Assembly: GCA_963824545.1 (NCBI GenBank)
Contig: CAWGPP010000023.1
Location: 1-64,000 of the forward strand
DNA length: 64,000 bases
Direction: 5' to 3'
Origin: Bog-532 sp963824545
Lineage (GTDB): Bacteria; Actinomycetota; Actinomycetes; Streptosporangiales; Streptosporangiaceae
This document shows, piece by piece, positions 24,908 to 33,735 of this stretch. The notes under the pieces were generated by a model. That model was not told the origin of the DNA. It did no database searches and saw only the letters and a program-made list of their open reading frames with translations. Numbering within the stretch: position 1 is the first letter of the stretch; every line of letters starts with the position of its first letter. The position numbers and the translations under genes are program-made.

Positions 24908-24914
24908 ATTATTA
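24908..24914 (-). promoter_or_regulatory. candidate -10 box of leaderless ctaE
   Basis: TAATAAT on the minus strand, 6 nt before GTG 24901 and with no ribosome-binding site, is an unusually AT-rich match in this GC-rich context. Confidence 0.55.
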
Positions 24915-25249
24915 CGACAACCCGTAGGCGACGGCACCCGCCCCCCCAACTCGGGGGCATTTATTTTCCGGTATTTTCCGGCCGGGCCTGCCCGGACCGT
25001 CCAGGAAGCCGCGTCTGCGTGGTTCCGCAGGCGGCGGGTGGACTCCGGCCAGCGCCCGCATTCCCGGCGTACCTGATCCACGTGCGGGCAGGCGCTGCGG
25101 CGGCGTCCCCGGCGGGCGGCCGCTCGCCGAAGCCCCAGCCGGGTTTTACCGTGCACCGATAGACTTGCCGCAAGTTAAGCTCCGCCGCAGCTCAGGGTCA
25201 CCGGGCCCATCGGGCCCCCGCGGCCACCAGCGAGAAAGCAACCACTTCT

Positions 25250-25651
25250 GTGAAGGTCGTTGTTTACAGCCACGACGCCGACGCGCGTGCTGAGATCCGG
25301 CTTGCCATCGGCCGGCGTCCCGAGCCCGACGCACCGGACGCCGAAATCATTGAGGTCGCCACCGAGCCCGCCCTGTTCCGCCTGCTGGACGAGGGCGGCG
25401 CGGACGTGATGGTGCTGGACGGGGAGGCCCAGCCCGCGGGCGGCATGGGCGTCTGCCGGCAGGCCAAGGACGAGATCTACGACTGTCCGCCGGTGCTGCT
25501 GATCACCGGCCGCGCCGACGACGGATGGCTCGCGACCTGGTCCCGGGCGGACGCGGTGACGAGCCACCCGATCGACCCGCGCCAGCTGGCCCGGGAGCTG
25601 AGCCGCCTGATGCGGCGCCGGGCGGCGCGCTCCGAGATCGCCAGCAGCTGA
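25250..25651 (+). CDS. receiver-domain-like protein
   Basis: 133-residue protein resembling a stand-alone response-regulator receiver domain: MKVVVYSHDADARAEI at the start, Asp57 in VMVLDGEA at the phosphorylation position, and LLITGRADD in the place of the conserved Thr/Ser strand. No output domain follows. A similar small gene sits between ctaE and trpD in other actinomycetes. Start GTG 25250 has a gagaaag-type site. It is divergent from ctaE and followed closely by trpD. Partner kinase unknown. Confidence 0.75.
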   Translation: MKVVVYSHDADARAEIRLAIGRRPEPDAPDAEIIEVATEPALFRLLDEGGADVMVLDGEAQPAGGMGVCRQAKDEIYDCPPVLLITGRADDGWLATWSRADAVTSHPIDPRQLARELSRLMRRRAARSEIASS

Positions 25652-25676
25652 CCGCGGCCGGCCCATGGAAGCCCGA

Positions 25677-26768
25677 ATGAACTGGCCGGCCCTGATCGGC
25701 GCGCTCGTCAAGGGTGAGTCGCTCACCGCCGATGAGGCGGCCTGGGCGATGAACGAGATCATGGAGGGCGCGGCCACCGACGTCCAGATCTCCGGGTTCG
25801 CGATCGCGCTGCGCATCAAGGGCGAGACGTCGACCGAGCTGGGCGGGCTGGCGCGGGCGATGCTGGACCACGCCACCCCGATCCGGGTTCCCGGGCGTCT
25901 CGTCGACCTGGTCGGTACCGGCGCCGACGGAGCCCATACCGTCAACATCTCCACCATGGCCACCGTGGTGGCCGCGGCGGCGGGCGCGCGCATGGTCAAG
26001 CACGGCAACCGGGCGGCCTCCTCCCGGTGCGGGGCGGCCGACGTGCTGGAGGCGCTCGGCGTGGTCATCGACCTGCCGCCCGCGGCCAGCGCGGCGCTGG
26101 TGGAGGAGATCGGGGTGGCCTTCCTCTTCGCCCCGCTCTACCACCCGGCCCTGCGGTACGCCTCGGTACCGCGCCGTGAGCTCGGCGTGCCCACCGTGTT
26201 CAACTTCCTGGGGCCGGTCGCGAACCCGGCCCGGCCGCAGGCCCAGGCGGTCGGCGTGGCCGACCGCCGGATGGGCGAGATCATCGCGGGCGTGCTGGCC
26301 GCGCGCGGGTCGAGCGCGCTGGTGTTCCACGGCGGGGACGGCCTGGACGAGCTGACCACGACGACCACCTCGGCGGTCTGGCTGGTCCACGGCTCGGCGG
26401 TGGCCGCGGCGGAGCTTGACCCGGCGGAGCTGGGCCTGCCCCGCTCGGAGCCGGGGGACCTGCGTGGCGGCGACGCCGCGCACAACGCGGCCGTGATGCG
26501 GGCCGTCCTCGGTGGCGAGGCCGGGCCGGTGCGCGACATCGTGCTGCTGAACGCGGCCGCCGCCCTCGCCGCCGACCAGGGCGTGCCGCACCCCGAGGAC
26601 CTGTACCCGGTGCTGTCCGAGGCCCTGACCCGCGCCGCCGGGGTCGTTGACTCGGGCGCGGCGGCGGGACTGCTCGACCGCTGGATCGAGGTCAGCCGGC
26701 GGATGGCGGCCACGCTCCGGCCCTTAAGCCTGCCGTCCCGGCCGCCTCGATCGCCGGGCGGCTCCTGA
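25677..26768 (+). CDS. trpD: anthranilate phosphoribosyltransferase
   Basis: Transfers phosphoribosyl from PRPP to anthranilate in tryptophan synthesis. The product has the family motifs DLVGTGADGAHTVNIST (PRPP loop), VKHGNRAASSRCGAADVLEALG, the FLFAPLYHPAL segment and the metal-binding HGGDGLDELT. ATG 25677 is preferred because ggaag lies 5 nt upstream; ATG 25665, four codons earlier, lacks such a site. No other trp gene is in the window, as is common for the scattered actinobacterial trp genes. Confidence 0.95.
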   Translation: MNWPALIGALVKGESLTADEAAWAMNEIMEGAATDVQISGFAIALRIKGETSTELGGLARAMLDHATPIRVPGRLVDLVGTGADGAHTVNISTMATVVAAAAGARMVKHGNRAASSRCGAADVLEALGVVIDLPPAASAALVEEIGVAFLFAPLYHPALRYASVPRRELGVPTVFNFLGPVANPARPQAQAVGVADRRMGEIIAGVLAARGSSALVFHGGDGLDELTTTTTSAVWLVHGSAVAAAELDPAELGLPRSEPGDLRGGDAAHNAAVMRAVLGGEAGPVRDIVLLNAAAALAADQGVPHPEDLYPVLSEALTRAAGVVDSGAAAGLLDRWIEVSRRMAATLRPLSLPSRPPRSPGGS

Positions 26769-26858
26769 AAGATGCACCGCCCGGCCGCCCTTACGGGCAG
26801 AGTTTTGGGGGCGGCGTCAGGGGGTGGTTGCAACGCTGCTGTTTGCTGGGCGTGACGC

Positions 26859-27146
26859 CTAGGCCAGGCCGGACGCGCCGAGCGAGAAGGCGGCCTCGAG
26901 GTCGTGCCGCGAATAGGCGCGGAACGCGATGTGCGTCTCGGTGTGCGTCACGCCCGGGACCTTGTTCAGCCGCCCGGGGATCACGTCGGCGAGCTCGTCG
27001 TGGCCGCGCACCCGGATCATCGCCACCAGGTCGAACTCGCCGGTCACCGAGTACACCTCGCTGACCTCGGCGATCTGGGCGATCATCTCCGCAACCTCCG
27101 GGATGCGCTGGATGTCCGCCTTCACCAGAACGATCGCGGTGACCAT
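26859..27146 (-). CDS. stand-alone Lrp/AsnC ligand-binding (RAM) domain protein
   Basis: A 95-residue protein made only of the Lrp/AsnC effector-binding domain: TAIVLVKADIQRIPEVAEMIAQI, a YSVTGEFDLVAMIRVRGHDEL block and the VTHTETHIAF strand. It has no DNA-binding helix-turn-helix. Such proteins form ring-like oligomers binding amino acids; whether it regulates trpD next door is unknown. ATG 27146 has gaggagg 6 nt upstream, favouring it over the in-frame GTG two codons earlier. It is convergent with trpD. Confidence 0.85.
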   Translation of the reverse strand: MVTAIVLVKADIQRIPEVAEMIAQIAEVSEVYSVTGEFDLVAMIRVRGHDELADVIPGRLNKVPGVTHTETHIAFRAYSRHDLEAAFSLGASGLA

Positions 27147-27197
27147 TCGCACCTCCTCGGCCTTCCGCCTGCCGTCTGCGCCCCGGGCAGACCCGGC

Positions 27198-27920
27198 TCA
27201 GGGTACCGCCAGCCACTCGCCGAGATCATCCAGGGTGCGGATACCCAGCAGGGCGAGCCGGGTGAGCAGCACATCCAGCACGGCAGCGGTGGCGCGCGCG
27301 TCGGCCAGCGCACGATGCCGGGGCGGCGTCGGCACGTCGAAGAACGCCGCCAGCGTCGCGAGCTTGCAATCGGGTACCTCGCTGCCGACCAGGACCTGCC
27401 GGGCGATCGCCACCGTGTCCAGCACCGGGAAACCGGGCCAGGGCAGGCCGCAGGCGCCGCACGCGGCCATCAGGAAGCCGAGGTCGAAGGGTGCGTTGTG
27501 CGCGGCGAGCACGCATCCGTGCGCGAATTCCAGCAAGGTTGGCAGCGCGTCGGCGGCCCGCGGCGCGGTGGACACCATCTGGCTGCTGATCCCGGTCAGC
27601 GCCTCGATATCGGCGGGTACCGGCACACCCGGATCGACGAGGGTCGAGAACTCCCCGGTCACCCGGCCCGCCCGGAGCCTGACCGCGCCGATCTCGGTGA
27701 TCCGTGCCTCCGCCGGTGACCAGCCGGTGGTCTCCACGTCGACCACCGCGAATTCGATCTGCGTCAGCGTCAGCGCACGGGGCGCCGCCCGGTCCTCCCG
27801 CGGCCCCCCGTACCGGGCGGCGGCCGCCGGGGGCGCGGAAGCCCAGGCCGGCGCGCTCGCCTGCAGATCCGTCACGGTCCATACGGTAGGCCGCCCCCCC
27901 GACAGTTTGCGGGCGGCCAC
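27198..27920 (-). CDS. DEDDh-family 3'-5' exonuclease (DnaQ-like)
   Basis: 240-residue exonuclease domain protein. Catalytic residues are visible: Asp and Glu in VVDVETTG, Asp in APFDLGFL, and His/Asp in HRALADARATA, the DEDDh set of DNA polymerase epsilon-like proofreading nucleases. The first 50 residues are non-conserved and an internal GTG near 27874 could be the true start. It lies upstream of the Lrp/AsnC-domain gene on the same strand. Its role (repair, RNA or DNA trimming) cannot be told. Confidence 0.83.
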   Translation of the reverse strand: MAARKLSGGRPTVWTVTDLQASAPAWASAPPAAAARYGGPREDRAAPRALTLTQIEFAVVDVETTGWSPAEARITEIGAVRLRAGRVTGEFSTLVDPGVPVPADIEALTGISSQMVSTAPRAADALPTLLEFAHGCVLAAHNAPFDLGFLMAACGACGLPWPGFPVLDTVAIARQVLVGSEVPDCKLATLAAFFDVPTPPRHRALADARATAAVLDVLLTRLALLGIRTLDDLGEWLAVP

Positions 27921-28015
27921 GCCGCGTTGCCGTACGCCGGGCGGGCCGCTCTCCCGGAATGTCAGAGGCCGCTCATAACGTGATCCGTGTCCATTGAGGC
28001 AATGAACGGAGAGTC

Positions 28016-28447
28016 ATGCTTATTGACTGCGGGCAATGCGAGTTCCATAAAGTGGCATGCGGTGACTGCTTGGTCACGGTGCTGCTTGACAATGGATCAC
28101 ACAGCGTGCACAGCCGCGCGAGCCTAAAGCGTAAGAAAGACGTAAGTAATGCAAAAGGCGGCCCGGCGCAGGCGAATACGGCGTCCGGCCGCCGCCGTAC
28201 AGCCGGTTCCGCCGCCGGCGGGGATCTGCCGGACGGTGCTCCCCGCGTCGAGGCATTCGGTGCCCTTGAGCTGCGTGCCCTCGGTACGCTCGCCGCAGCT
28301 GGCCTGATCCCGCCGCTGCGGTACCGGCCAGCCAGGAGGAAGGTGACGCGCGAGATTGTAGCGTTATACAGTCTTGCTCGTGCAGTGATTGGCAAACCTG
28401 GAGCGACACCGGCCGAAGTGGTTGAAATGCCTTATTGCTTTCACTAA
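28016..28447 (+). CDS. small cysteine-motif protein of unknown function
   Basis: 143 residues. The N-terminus MLIDCGQCEFHKVACGDC has two CxxC pairs (Cys5/Cys8 and Cys15/Cys18), a possible zinc or redox site, and continues CLVTVLLD. A second conserved-looking block (LELRALGTLAAAGLIPPLRYRP) follows. Short proteins of this kind precede NlpC/P60 hydrolases in actinomycetes and usually end soon after the PPLR block; here about 40 extra residues are appended. ATG 28016 has ggagag upstream. Confidence 0.72.
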   Translation: MLIDCGQCEFHKVACGDCLVTVLLDNGSHSVHSRASLKRKKDVSNAKGGPAQANTASGRRRTAGSAAGGDLPDGAPRVEAFGALELRALGTLAAAGLIPPLRYRPARRKVTREIVALYSLARAVIGKPGATPAEVVEMPYCFH

Positions 28448-28535
28448 GGTCTGCTTCCGGTTACACCGCTCAATTTGCTCCTCTATCGTGAGGCGCTGAG
28501 CGATCCCTGTCGTCGGAGAAGGAGCGTGCTGGCCC

Positions 28536-29573
28536 GTGCGTATGCCGCTACCGGACATGAAGTCCCGGCTTCGAGCGAGTGTCGCGGTCGCGACCGGCGT
28601 TCTGGCCATCTCCGGCCTCGCCTCGTATCGCGTCACGGCCGGGGCGGACCCGCAGCCCTCCCTCAGCCAGGTGCAGGCGAAGGTCAACCAGTACCAGTCG
28701 GTGTACGACCAGGACAACCAGCAGTACGACCAGGCCGCGCAACAGGCATCGCAGGCGCGGGTGAAGCTGGCCGCGGTCGACCAGCAGGTCGCCGCGAACG
28801 AGGTGCAGTTCAAGAGGCTCCAGGGCGCCGTGGCCCAGATCGCGGCCGCGAGCTACGAGAGCGGTGACACGACGTCGATCGCCGGCCTGCTGACCTCCAA
28901 CAACCCGAACACCGTGCTGAACGGGGCATCGCTGCTCCTGGAGATCTCCGGTACCCGCAACCAGCAGCTCAACCAGTTCCTCATCGCCGCGCGCCAGCTC
29001 AAGGACTCCCAGCAGCAGGCACAGCGCACCAAGAACGCGCTGACCGCTATCGAGCAGACCGCTCAGCAGAAGCGGCAGCACGCCAGCCAGCAGCTGAGCA
29101 ACGAGAAGAACGTCCAGGCCAACCTCACCGCCAAGCAGCAGAGCCAGGTCGCGGCCGGAACCATCGGCGCCGGCGGGACGACATCCGCGACCTACACGGG
29201 AACGACCGCCACCCAGGGTGGCAAGGCCGCGGCGTTCGCCGTCTCCCAGCTCGGTTGCGCGTACGCCTGGGGCGGTACCGGACCGTGCAACGCACCCGGC
29301 TATGACTGCTCGGGTCTCGCCCAGGCCGCCTGGGCGTCCGCCGGGGTCTCGATCGAGCGGACGACAGAAGACGAGTGGGCGTCCCTGCCGCACGTGTCCA
29401 TGTCGGCGCTCATCCCCGGTGACCTGATCCTCTACAACGGTGAGACGCACGTCGCCATCTACGTCGGTAACGGGATGATCGTGGACGCACCGCACACCGG
29501 CGCGGTCGTCGAGGAGATCTCAATGAACGAGTCCTGGTACGCCGACGGCGCGGACGGTGCCGTCCGGCCGTAG
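28536..29573 (+). CDS. secreted NlpC/P60 peptidoglycan endopeptidase (RipA/RpfB-partner type)
   Basis: Cleaves peptide stems in peptidoglycan outside the cell. The 345-residue protein has an N-terminal signal peptide (ASVAVATGVLAISGLASYRVTAG), a long Gln/Ala-rich coiled coil (about 45-205), a Thr/Gly linker, and a C-terminal NlpC/P60 domain with catalytic Cys258 (YDCSGLAQ), His305 (GETHVAIYVG) and His320 (DAPHTG). The coiled coil is typical of autoinhibited cell-separation hydrolases. GTG 28536 is used; ATGs 2 and 7 codons on are possible. No c-di-AMP (ydaO) riboswitch was seen in the 88-bp upstream spacer. Confidence 0.9.
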   Translation: MRMPLPDMKSRLRASVAVATGVLAISGLASYRVTAGADPQPSLSQVQAKVNQYQSVYDQDNQQYDQAAQQASQARVKLAAVDQQVAANEVQFKRLQGAVAQIAAASYESGDTTSIAGLLTSNNPNTVLNGASLLLEISGTRNQQLNQFLIAARQLKDSQQQAQRTKNALTAIEQTAQQKRQHASQQLSNEKNVQANLTAKQQSQVAAGTIGAGGTTSATYTGTTATQGGKAAAFAVSQLGCAYAWGGTGPCNAPGYDCSGLAQAAWASAGVSIERTTEDEWASLPHVSMSALIPGDLILYNGETHVAIYVGNGMIVDAPHTGAVVEEISMNESWYADGADGAVRP

Positions 29574-29588
29574 GCCACCCATCGCCGT

Positions 29589-29619
29589 TGAGCCCGGCAG
29601 GTCCCGCCTGCCGGGCTCA
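29589..29619 (+). terminator. terminator of the NlpC/P60 gene
   Basis: A perfect 13-bp stem (29589-29601 with 29607-29619) and a 5-nt loop begin 15 bp after the stop codon. Confidence 0.7.
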
Positions 29620-29700
29620 GCGGTGCCCGGGGGCACCGTATGCAGGGCCTTCGGCCGCTGGGCCCGCAGCCCTTGGCCCGCGCCGCGGCCGGGCCACCCC

Positions 29701-29706
29701 TAAACT
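29701..29706 (+). promoter_or_regulatory. candidate -10 box of leaderless pimB
   Basis: TAAACT lies 8 nt before ATG 29715, which has no Shine-Dalgarno. Confidence 0.45.
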
Positions 29707-29714
29707 CGGACGCT

Positions 29715-30926
29715 ATGCGCGGCACGCTGATCGTCACCAACGACTTCCCGCCCCGGCAGGGCGGCATCCAGTCGTTCGTGCACGGGCTGGCCTGCCTGCT
29801 GCCCCCCGGTCAGGTCGCCGTGTACGCCCCGGCGTGGGACGGCGCCAAGAACTTCGACGCCCGGCAGCCGTTCCCGGTGATCAGACACCCGACGTCGCTG
29901 ATGCTGCCCGTCCCGGCCGTGAGCCGCCGGGCCGTGGCCGCGCTGCGCGAGCACGATTTCGACACCGTGCTGTTCGGCGCGGCCGCGCCGCTGGGGCTGC
30001 TGGGGCCGGCCCTGCGCCGGGCCGGGGCTACCCGGCTGGTGGCCCTCACGCACGGCCACGAGGCGGGCTGGGCCGCCCTGCCCGGCGCCCGTGGCCTGCT
30101 GCGCCGGATCGGGGACAGCGTCGACGTGGTGACCTACCTCGGCGAGTACTTTCGGTCCCGGCTGGCCCGGGCCCTCTCGCCGCAGGCCGCCGCGCGCATG
30201 GTCCGGCTGGCCCCTGGCGTCGACACCGCCGCCTTCCGGCCTGGTCCCGCCGGGATCCGTGAACGCCTGGGCCTGGCCGGCCGCCCCGTCGTGGTCTGTG
30301 TGTCCCGCCTGGTCCGCCGCAAGGGGCAGGACACGCTGATCCGCGCGTGGCCCGGTGTGCGCGCCGCGATTCCCGGCGCGCACCTGCTGCTCGTCGGCGA
30401 CGGCCCGTACGGCCGTGACCTGCGCCGCCTGGCCGCGCAGCAGGGGGTGGCCGGCGCCGTCACCTTCGCCGGCAGCGTCCCAGCAAGCGAACTGCCGGGG
30501 TATTACGCGGCCGGGGACGTGTTCGCCATGCCCTGCCGTACCCGGCGGGGCGGCCTGGACGTGGAGGGCCTCGGCATCGTCTACCTGGAGGCGTCCGCCG
30601 CCGGGCTGCCGGTGATCGCGGGCGACTCCGGCGGCGCCCCGGACGCGGTGCTGGACGGGGAGACGGGCTACGTGGTTCCCGGGCGCAGCGTCACGGTCCT
30701 GACCGAGCACGTCACCGGGCTGCTGGGCGACCCGGCCCGGGCGGCGGCCATGGGCCGCCAGGGACTCGCCTGGGTGGAACGCGAGTGGGACTGGTCCCGC
30801 GTCGCCGGCCGCCTCAGCGCGGTGCTGCGCGGCGAACCAGGGCCAGCCGGTCCCGGCCCGCACGGGCCCGATGGCCGGCCCGCGGCCGGGCATGCGACGG
30901 CGGGGGAGCCGGGCGGTCAGGAGTAG
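29715..30926 (+). CDS. pimB: GDP-mannose-dependent phosphatidyl-inositol monomannoside mannosyltransferase (PimB')
   Basis: GT4-family glycosyltransferase of 403 residues that adds the second mannose in PIM/lipoglycan synthesis at the cytoplasmic membrane face. It matches remembered mycobacterial PimB' (Rv2188c) in VTNDFPPRQGGIQSF, LTHGHEAGW, SRLVRRKGQDTL, FAMPCRTRRGGLDVEGLGIVYLE (EX7E) and GNSGGAPD-like GDSGGAPD. As in mycobacteria it sits next to a FadD15-type gene, which supports the call. The last 35 residues are a Gly/Pro tail. The 3' end overlaps the convergent FadD15-like gene by 10 bp. Confidence 0.88.
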   Translation: MRGTLIVTNDFPPRQGGIQSFVHGLACLLPPGQVAVYAPAWDGAKNFDARQPFPVIRHPTSLMLPVPAVSRRAVAALREHDFDTVLFGAAAPLGLLGPALRRAGATRLVALTHGHEAGWAALPGARGLLRRIGDSVDVVTYLGEYFRSRLARALSPQAAARMVRLAPGVDTAAFRPGPAGIRERLGLAGRPVVVCVSRLVRRKGQDTLIRAWPGVRAAIPGAHLLLVGDGPYGRDLRRLAAQQGVAGAVTFAGSVPASELPGYYAAGDVFAMPCRTRRGGLDVEGLGIVYLEASAAGLPVIAGDSGGAPDAVLDGETGYVVPGRSVTVLTEHVTGLLGDPARAAAMGRQGLAWVEREWDWSRVAGRLSAVLRGEPGPAGPGPHGPDGRPAAGHATAGEPGGQE

Positions 30927-32776
30927 AGCGCCGCGATATCGTCCGACCGGTCCTTGGCGACCACGTTCCTGCGCACCTTGAGGGACGGGGTTAGCTGGCT
31001 GTTCTCCTGGGTGAAGTCGCCGTCCACGATGCGGAAACGGCGAACCGACTCAGCCCGGGACACCGCGGCGTTCGCGTCGTCGATCGCGGCCTGGATGTCG
31101 GCCACCAGGTCGGGGTCGTTACGCAGTTCGGCGGCCGTCGCGTCAGCGGCCTTGCGGTGCTTCTCCTTCCACGTCGGGAAGGCTTCCTCATCGATCGTCA
31201 CCAGCGCCGCCACGTACGGCTTGCCGTCGCCCACGACCATGGCCTGGCTGACGAGGGCGTGCGCCCGGATCCGGTCCTCCAGCAGGGCCGGCGCGACGTT
31301 CTTGCCGCCCGCCGTGATGATGATCTCCTTCTTCCGGCCGGTGATCCGCAGATAGCCCTCGTCGTCCAGTTCGCCGAGGTCACCGGTGCGCAGCCAGCCG
31401 TCGCCGGTCAGCACCTCCGCGGTGCCCGCGTTGTCGCCCCAGTAATTCGTGAAGACGGTCGGCCCCTTGATGAGGACCTCACCGTCGTCGGCGATCGCCG
31501 TGGCGTTGCCCGGCACCGGCAGCCCGACCGTCCCGATCTTGCTGCTGCCCGGCCGGTTCACCGTCGCCGCCGCGGTGGTCTCGGTGAGCCCGTATCCCTC
31601 CAGGATCGTGATCCCCACGCCACGGAAGAAATGGCCCAGCCGTTCGCCCAGCGCGGAGCCGCCGGAGACCGCGTACTGCACCCGGCCGCCCACGGCGGCC
31701 CGCAGCTTGGTGTACACGAGGCGGTCGAACACCGCGTGGGCCACGCGCAGGCCCAGGCCCGGGCCCGGGCCGCCCGCCGTCCGGCTGTCCAGGGCCTGGC
31801 TGTAGGCGATCGCTGTGCGCGCCGCGCGCCGGAATATCGCGCCCTTGCCCTCGGAGTCCGCCTTCAGTTCCGCGCCGTTGTATACCTTCTCGAAGACGCG
31901 CGGCACGGCCAGCAGGAACGTCGGCCGGAAGGAGCCGAGGTCGGGCAGCAGGTTGGCGACGTCGGGGCTGTGCCCGAGGATGATGCCGTCCTCCAGGCAC
32001 CCCACCTGGATGACCCGCGCCAGCACGTGGGCGAGCGGCAGGAACAGCAGCGTCGAGCCGCCGGTCACGCCGAAGATCTCCGGTGCGGCCGCGCTCGCGT
32101 TCCGCACCTCCGCCAGGAGGTTGCGGTGGGTCAGCTCGCAACCCTTGGGGCGCCCGGTGGTGCCGGACGTGTAGATGATCGTGGCCAGGTCGGCGGCGCC
32201 GGCCGCTGCGGCCAGCCCGGTTGCCGTCTCGTCGCTGACGGATGCGCCGTCGGCGGCCAGTGTGTCCAGGCCGGGCGCCTTGTCGGCCGGGTCACCGGCG
32301 GTCCCCCCGGCCGCCTGCCCGGCGGCCTCGATGCGCCAGACGTGCTCGAGGGAGCTCAGCCGGTCGCGCAGGCCCGACACGATTGCCTCGTGGGCCGTGG
32401 TCTCCACGAAGATCGCCTTGGCGCCGGAGTCGGTCATGATCCACTCGACCTGCTCGGCGGAGGAGGTCTCGTAGATCGGTACGCACACGGCCCCGGCCGT
32501 CCAGATCGCGTAATCGAGGAGCGTCCACTCGTACCGCGTGCGGGACATCAGGGCGACCCGGTCCCCGGCGGCGATACCCGCGGCGATCAGCCCCTTGGCC
32601 AGCGCCATCACCTCGTCACGGAATCCGGCCGCCGTGACATCCTGCCAGGTACCGCCGCCGGCGTCGCGGCGCAGCGCGACCTGGTGCGGCTCGGCGGTGG
32701 CCCGCCGGAACACGACGTCGGCGAGGTTGGCCGAGTCGGGGATCTGTACCAGAGCCGGGATGCTGTGCTGGCGCAC
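30917..32776 (-). CDS. long-chain fatty-acid-CoA ligase (FadD15-like, AMP-forming)
   Basis: Activates long-chain fatty acids to acyl-CoA. The 619-residue ANL-superfamily protein has the P-loop YTSGTTGRPKG, the A5 motif EGYGLTETTAA, TGDLGELDDEGYLRITGRKKEIIITAGGKNV and a C-terminal acceptor lysine region (LTPSLKVRR). Its closest recalled relatives are the FadD15/AMP-binding group with a large C-terminal half (TWKEKHRKAA). Start GTG 32776 has aaggag upstream. It is convergent with pimB, overlapping 10 bp, the mycobacterial neighbourhood. Confidence 0.92.
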   Translation of the reverse strand: MRQHSIPALVQIPDSANLADVVFRRATAEPHQVALRRDAGGGTWQDVTAAGFRDEVMALAKGLIAAGIAAGDRVALMSRTRYEWTLLDYAIWTAGAVCVPIYETSSAEQVEWIMTDSGAKAIFVETTAHEAIVSGLRDRLSSLEHVWRIEAAGQAAGGTAGDPADKAPGLDTLAADGASVSDETATGLAAAAGAADLATIIYTSGTTGRPKGCELTHRNLLAEVRNASAAAPEIFGVTGGSTLLFLPLAHVLARVIQVGCLEDGIILGHSPDVANLLPDLGSFRPTFLLAVPRVFEKVYNGAELKADSEGKGAIFRRAARTAIAYSQALDSRTAGGPGPGLGLRVAHAVFDRLVYTKLRAAVGGRVQYAVSGGSALGERLGHFFRGVGITILEGYGLTETTAAATVNRPGSSKIGTVGLPVPGNATAIADDGEVLIKGPTVFTNYWGDNAGTAEVLTGDGWLRTGDLGELDDEGYLRITGRKKEIIITAGGKNVAPALLEDRIRAHALVSQAMVVGDGKPYVAALVTIDEEAFPTWKEKHRKAADATAAELRNDPDLVADIQAAIDDANAAVSRAESVRRFRIVDGDFTQENSQLTPSLKVRRNVVAKDRSDDIAALYS

Positions 32777-32910
32777 GACGCTGTCTCCTTAACCAGGTAG
32801 CCTCCGCGCTCACGGTATCGCGTAAAGCTACTGACCGGTAGAGCAAACGGCTGGGGCGGATGGGCCCAGTGGGCGCGCGGCCCGCATGACCAGGTTATCC
32901 GGATTCGGCT

Positions 32911-32916
32911 TAGCGT
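32911..32916 (+). promoter_or_regulatory. candidate -10 box of leaderless metallophosphoesterase gene
   Basis: TAGCGT lies exactly 6 nt before ATG 32923, with no Shine-Dalgarno. Confidence 0.45.
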
Positions 32917-32922
32917 TATCTC

Positions 32923-33693
32923 ATGCGGATTCACGTGGTGAGCGACGTGCACGGCCGGGCCGACGCGCTGCCCGCGGCGGCCCGTGACGCCGATGCGCTC
33001 GTCTGCCTGGGGGACCTGCTCCTGTTCATGGACTACGCGGACCATCGCCTCGGCATCTTCGCCGATCTGTTCGGCGCGGAGGAGGCGCGCACGTTCATGG
33101 CGCTCCGGCGGGCCCAGCGGTTCGACGAGGCGCGGGCCCTGTCCGCCCGGCTGGCCACCCGGCTACCGGACGGTTCGATGCGCGCGGCGATCGAGGCGGC
33201 CGCGGCGCGCCAGTACGCGGAGCTGTTCGCGGCCCTCCCGGAGCCCGCGTACCTGACCTACGGCAACGTCGACATCCCGCGCATGTGGGTGGAGCACCTG
33301 AAGCCCGGCCATCAGGTCTTCGACGGGACGCGGGCCGAACTGGACGGCTGGACGTTCGGCTTCGTGGGCGGCGGCCTGATCTCGCGGTACCGCACACCGA
33401 ACGAGATCGACGAGGACGCCTACGCCGCCAAGATCGCGGAAGTCGGCGCGGTCGACGTGCTCTGCACCCACATTCCGCCCGCCGTGCCCGAACTGCTCTA
33501 CGACACCGTCGCGCGGCGGATGGAACGGGGCAGTGCGGCGCTGCTCGCCGCGATCAGGCGGACCCAGCCCCGGTTCGCGCTCTTCGGCCACGTGCACCAG
33601 CCCTTGGCGCGCCGCGTGCGGATCGGCACCACCGAGTGCATCAACGTCGGGCATTTCCGCGCCACCGGGCTGCCTTATGTCCTCCACTGGTAG
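32923..33693 (+). CDS. calcineurin-like metallophosphoesterase
   Basis: 256-residue dinuclear metal phosphoesterase. Metal ligands are visible in order: SDVHG (Asp8, His10), CLGD (Asp31), YGNVD (a variant of the usual GNHD/E), CTHIPP and FGHVHQP. The Val in place of the GNHD histidine departs from the consensus and also occurs in YfcE-like subfamilies. The substrate is unknown. It is divergent from the FadD15-like gene and followed by the DUF5304 and glucokinase genes. Confidence 0.87.
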   Translation: MRIHVVSDVHGRADALPAAARDADALVCLGDLLLFMDYADHRLGIFADLFGAEEARTFMALRRAQRFDEARALSARLATRLPDGSMRAAIEAAAARQYAELFAALPEPAYLTYGNVDIPRMWVEHLKPGHQVFDGTRAELDGWTFGFVGGGLISRYRTPNEIDEDAYAAKIAEVGAVDVLCTHIPPAVPELLYDTVARRMERGSAALLAAIRRTQPRFALFGHVHQPLARRVRIGTTECINVGHFRATGLPYVLHW

Positions 33694-33735
33694 AGGTACG
33701 CTTCAAGATAGAACGTGAGAGCAGGAGGGCACCAC

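Noticed and set aside
26753..26785. Hairpin around the trpD stop codon as a terminator
   Set aside because: A 9-bp stem with a 15-nt loop that includes the stop codon; too weak and badly placed to call with confidence.
28448..28535. c-di-AMP (ydaO-type) riboswitch upstream of the NlpC/P60 gene
   Set aside because: Looked for because it often precedes such genes; the 88-bp spacer is too short and lacks the conserved core.
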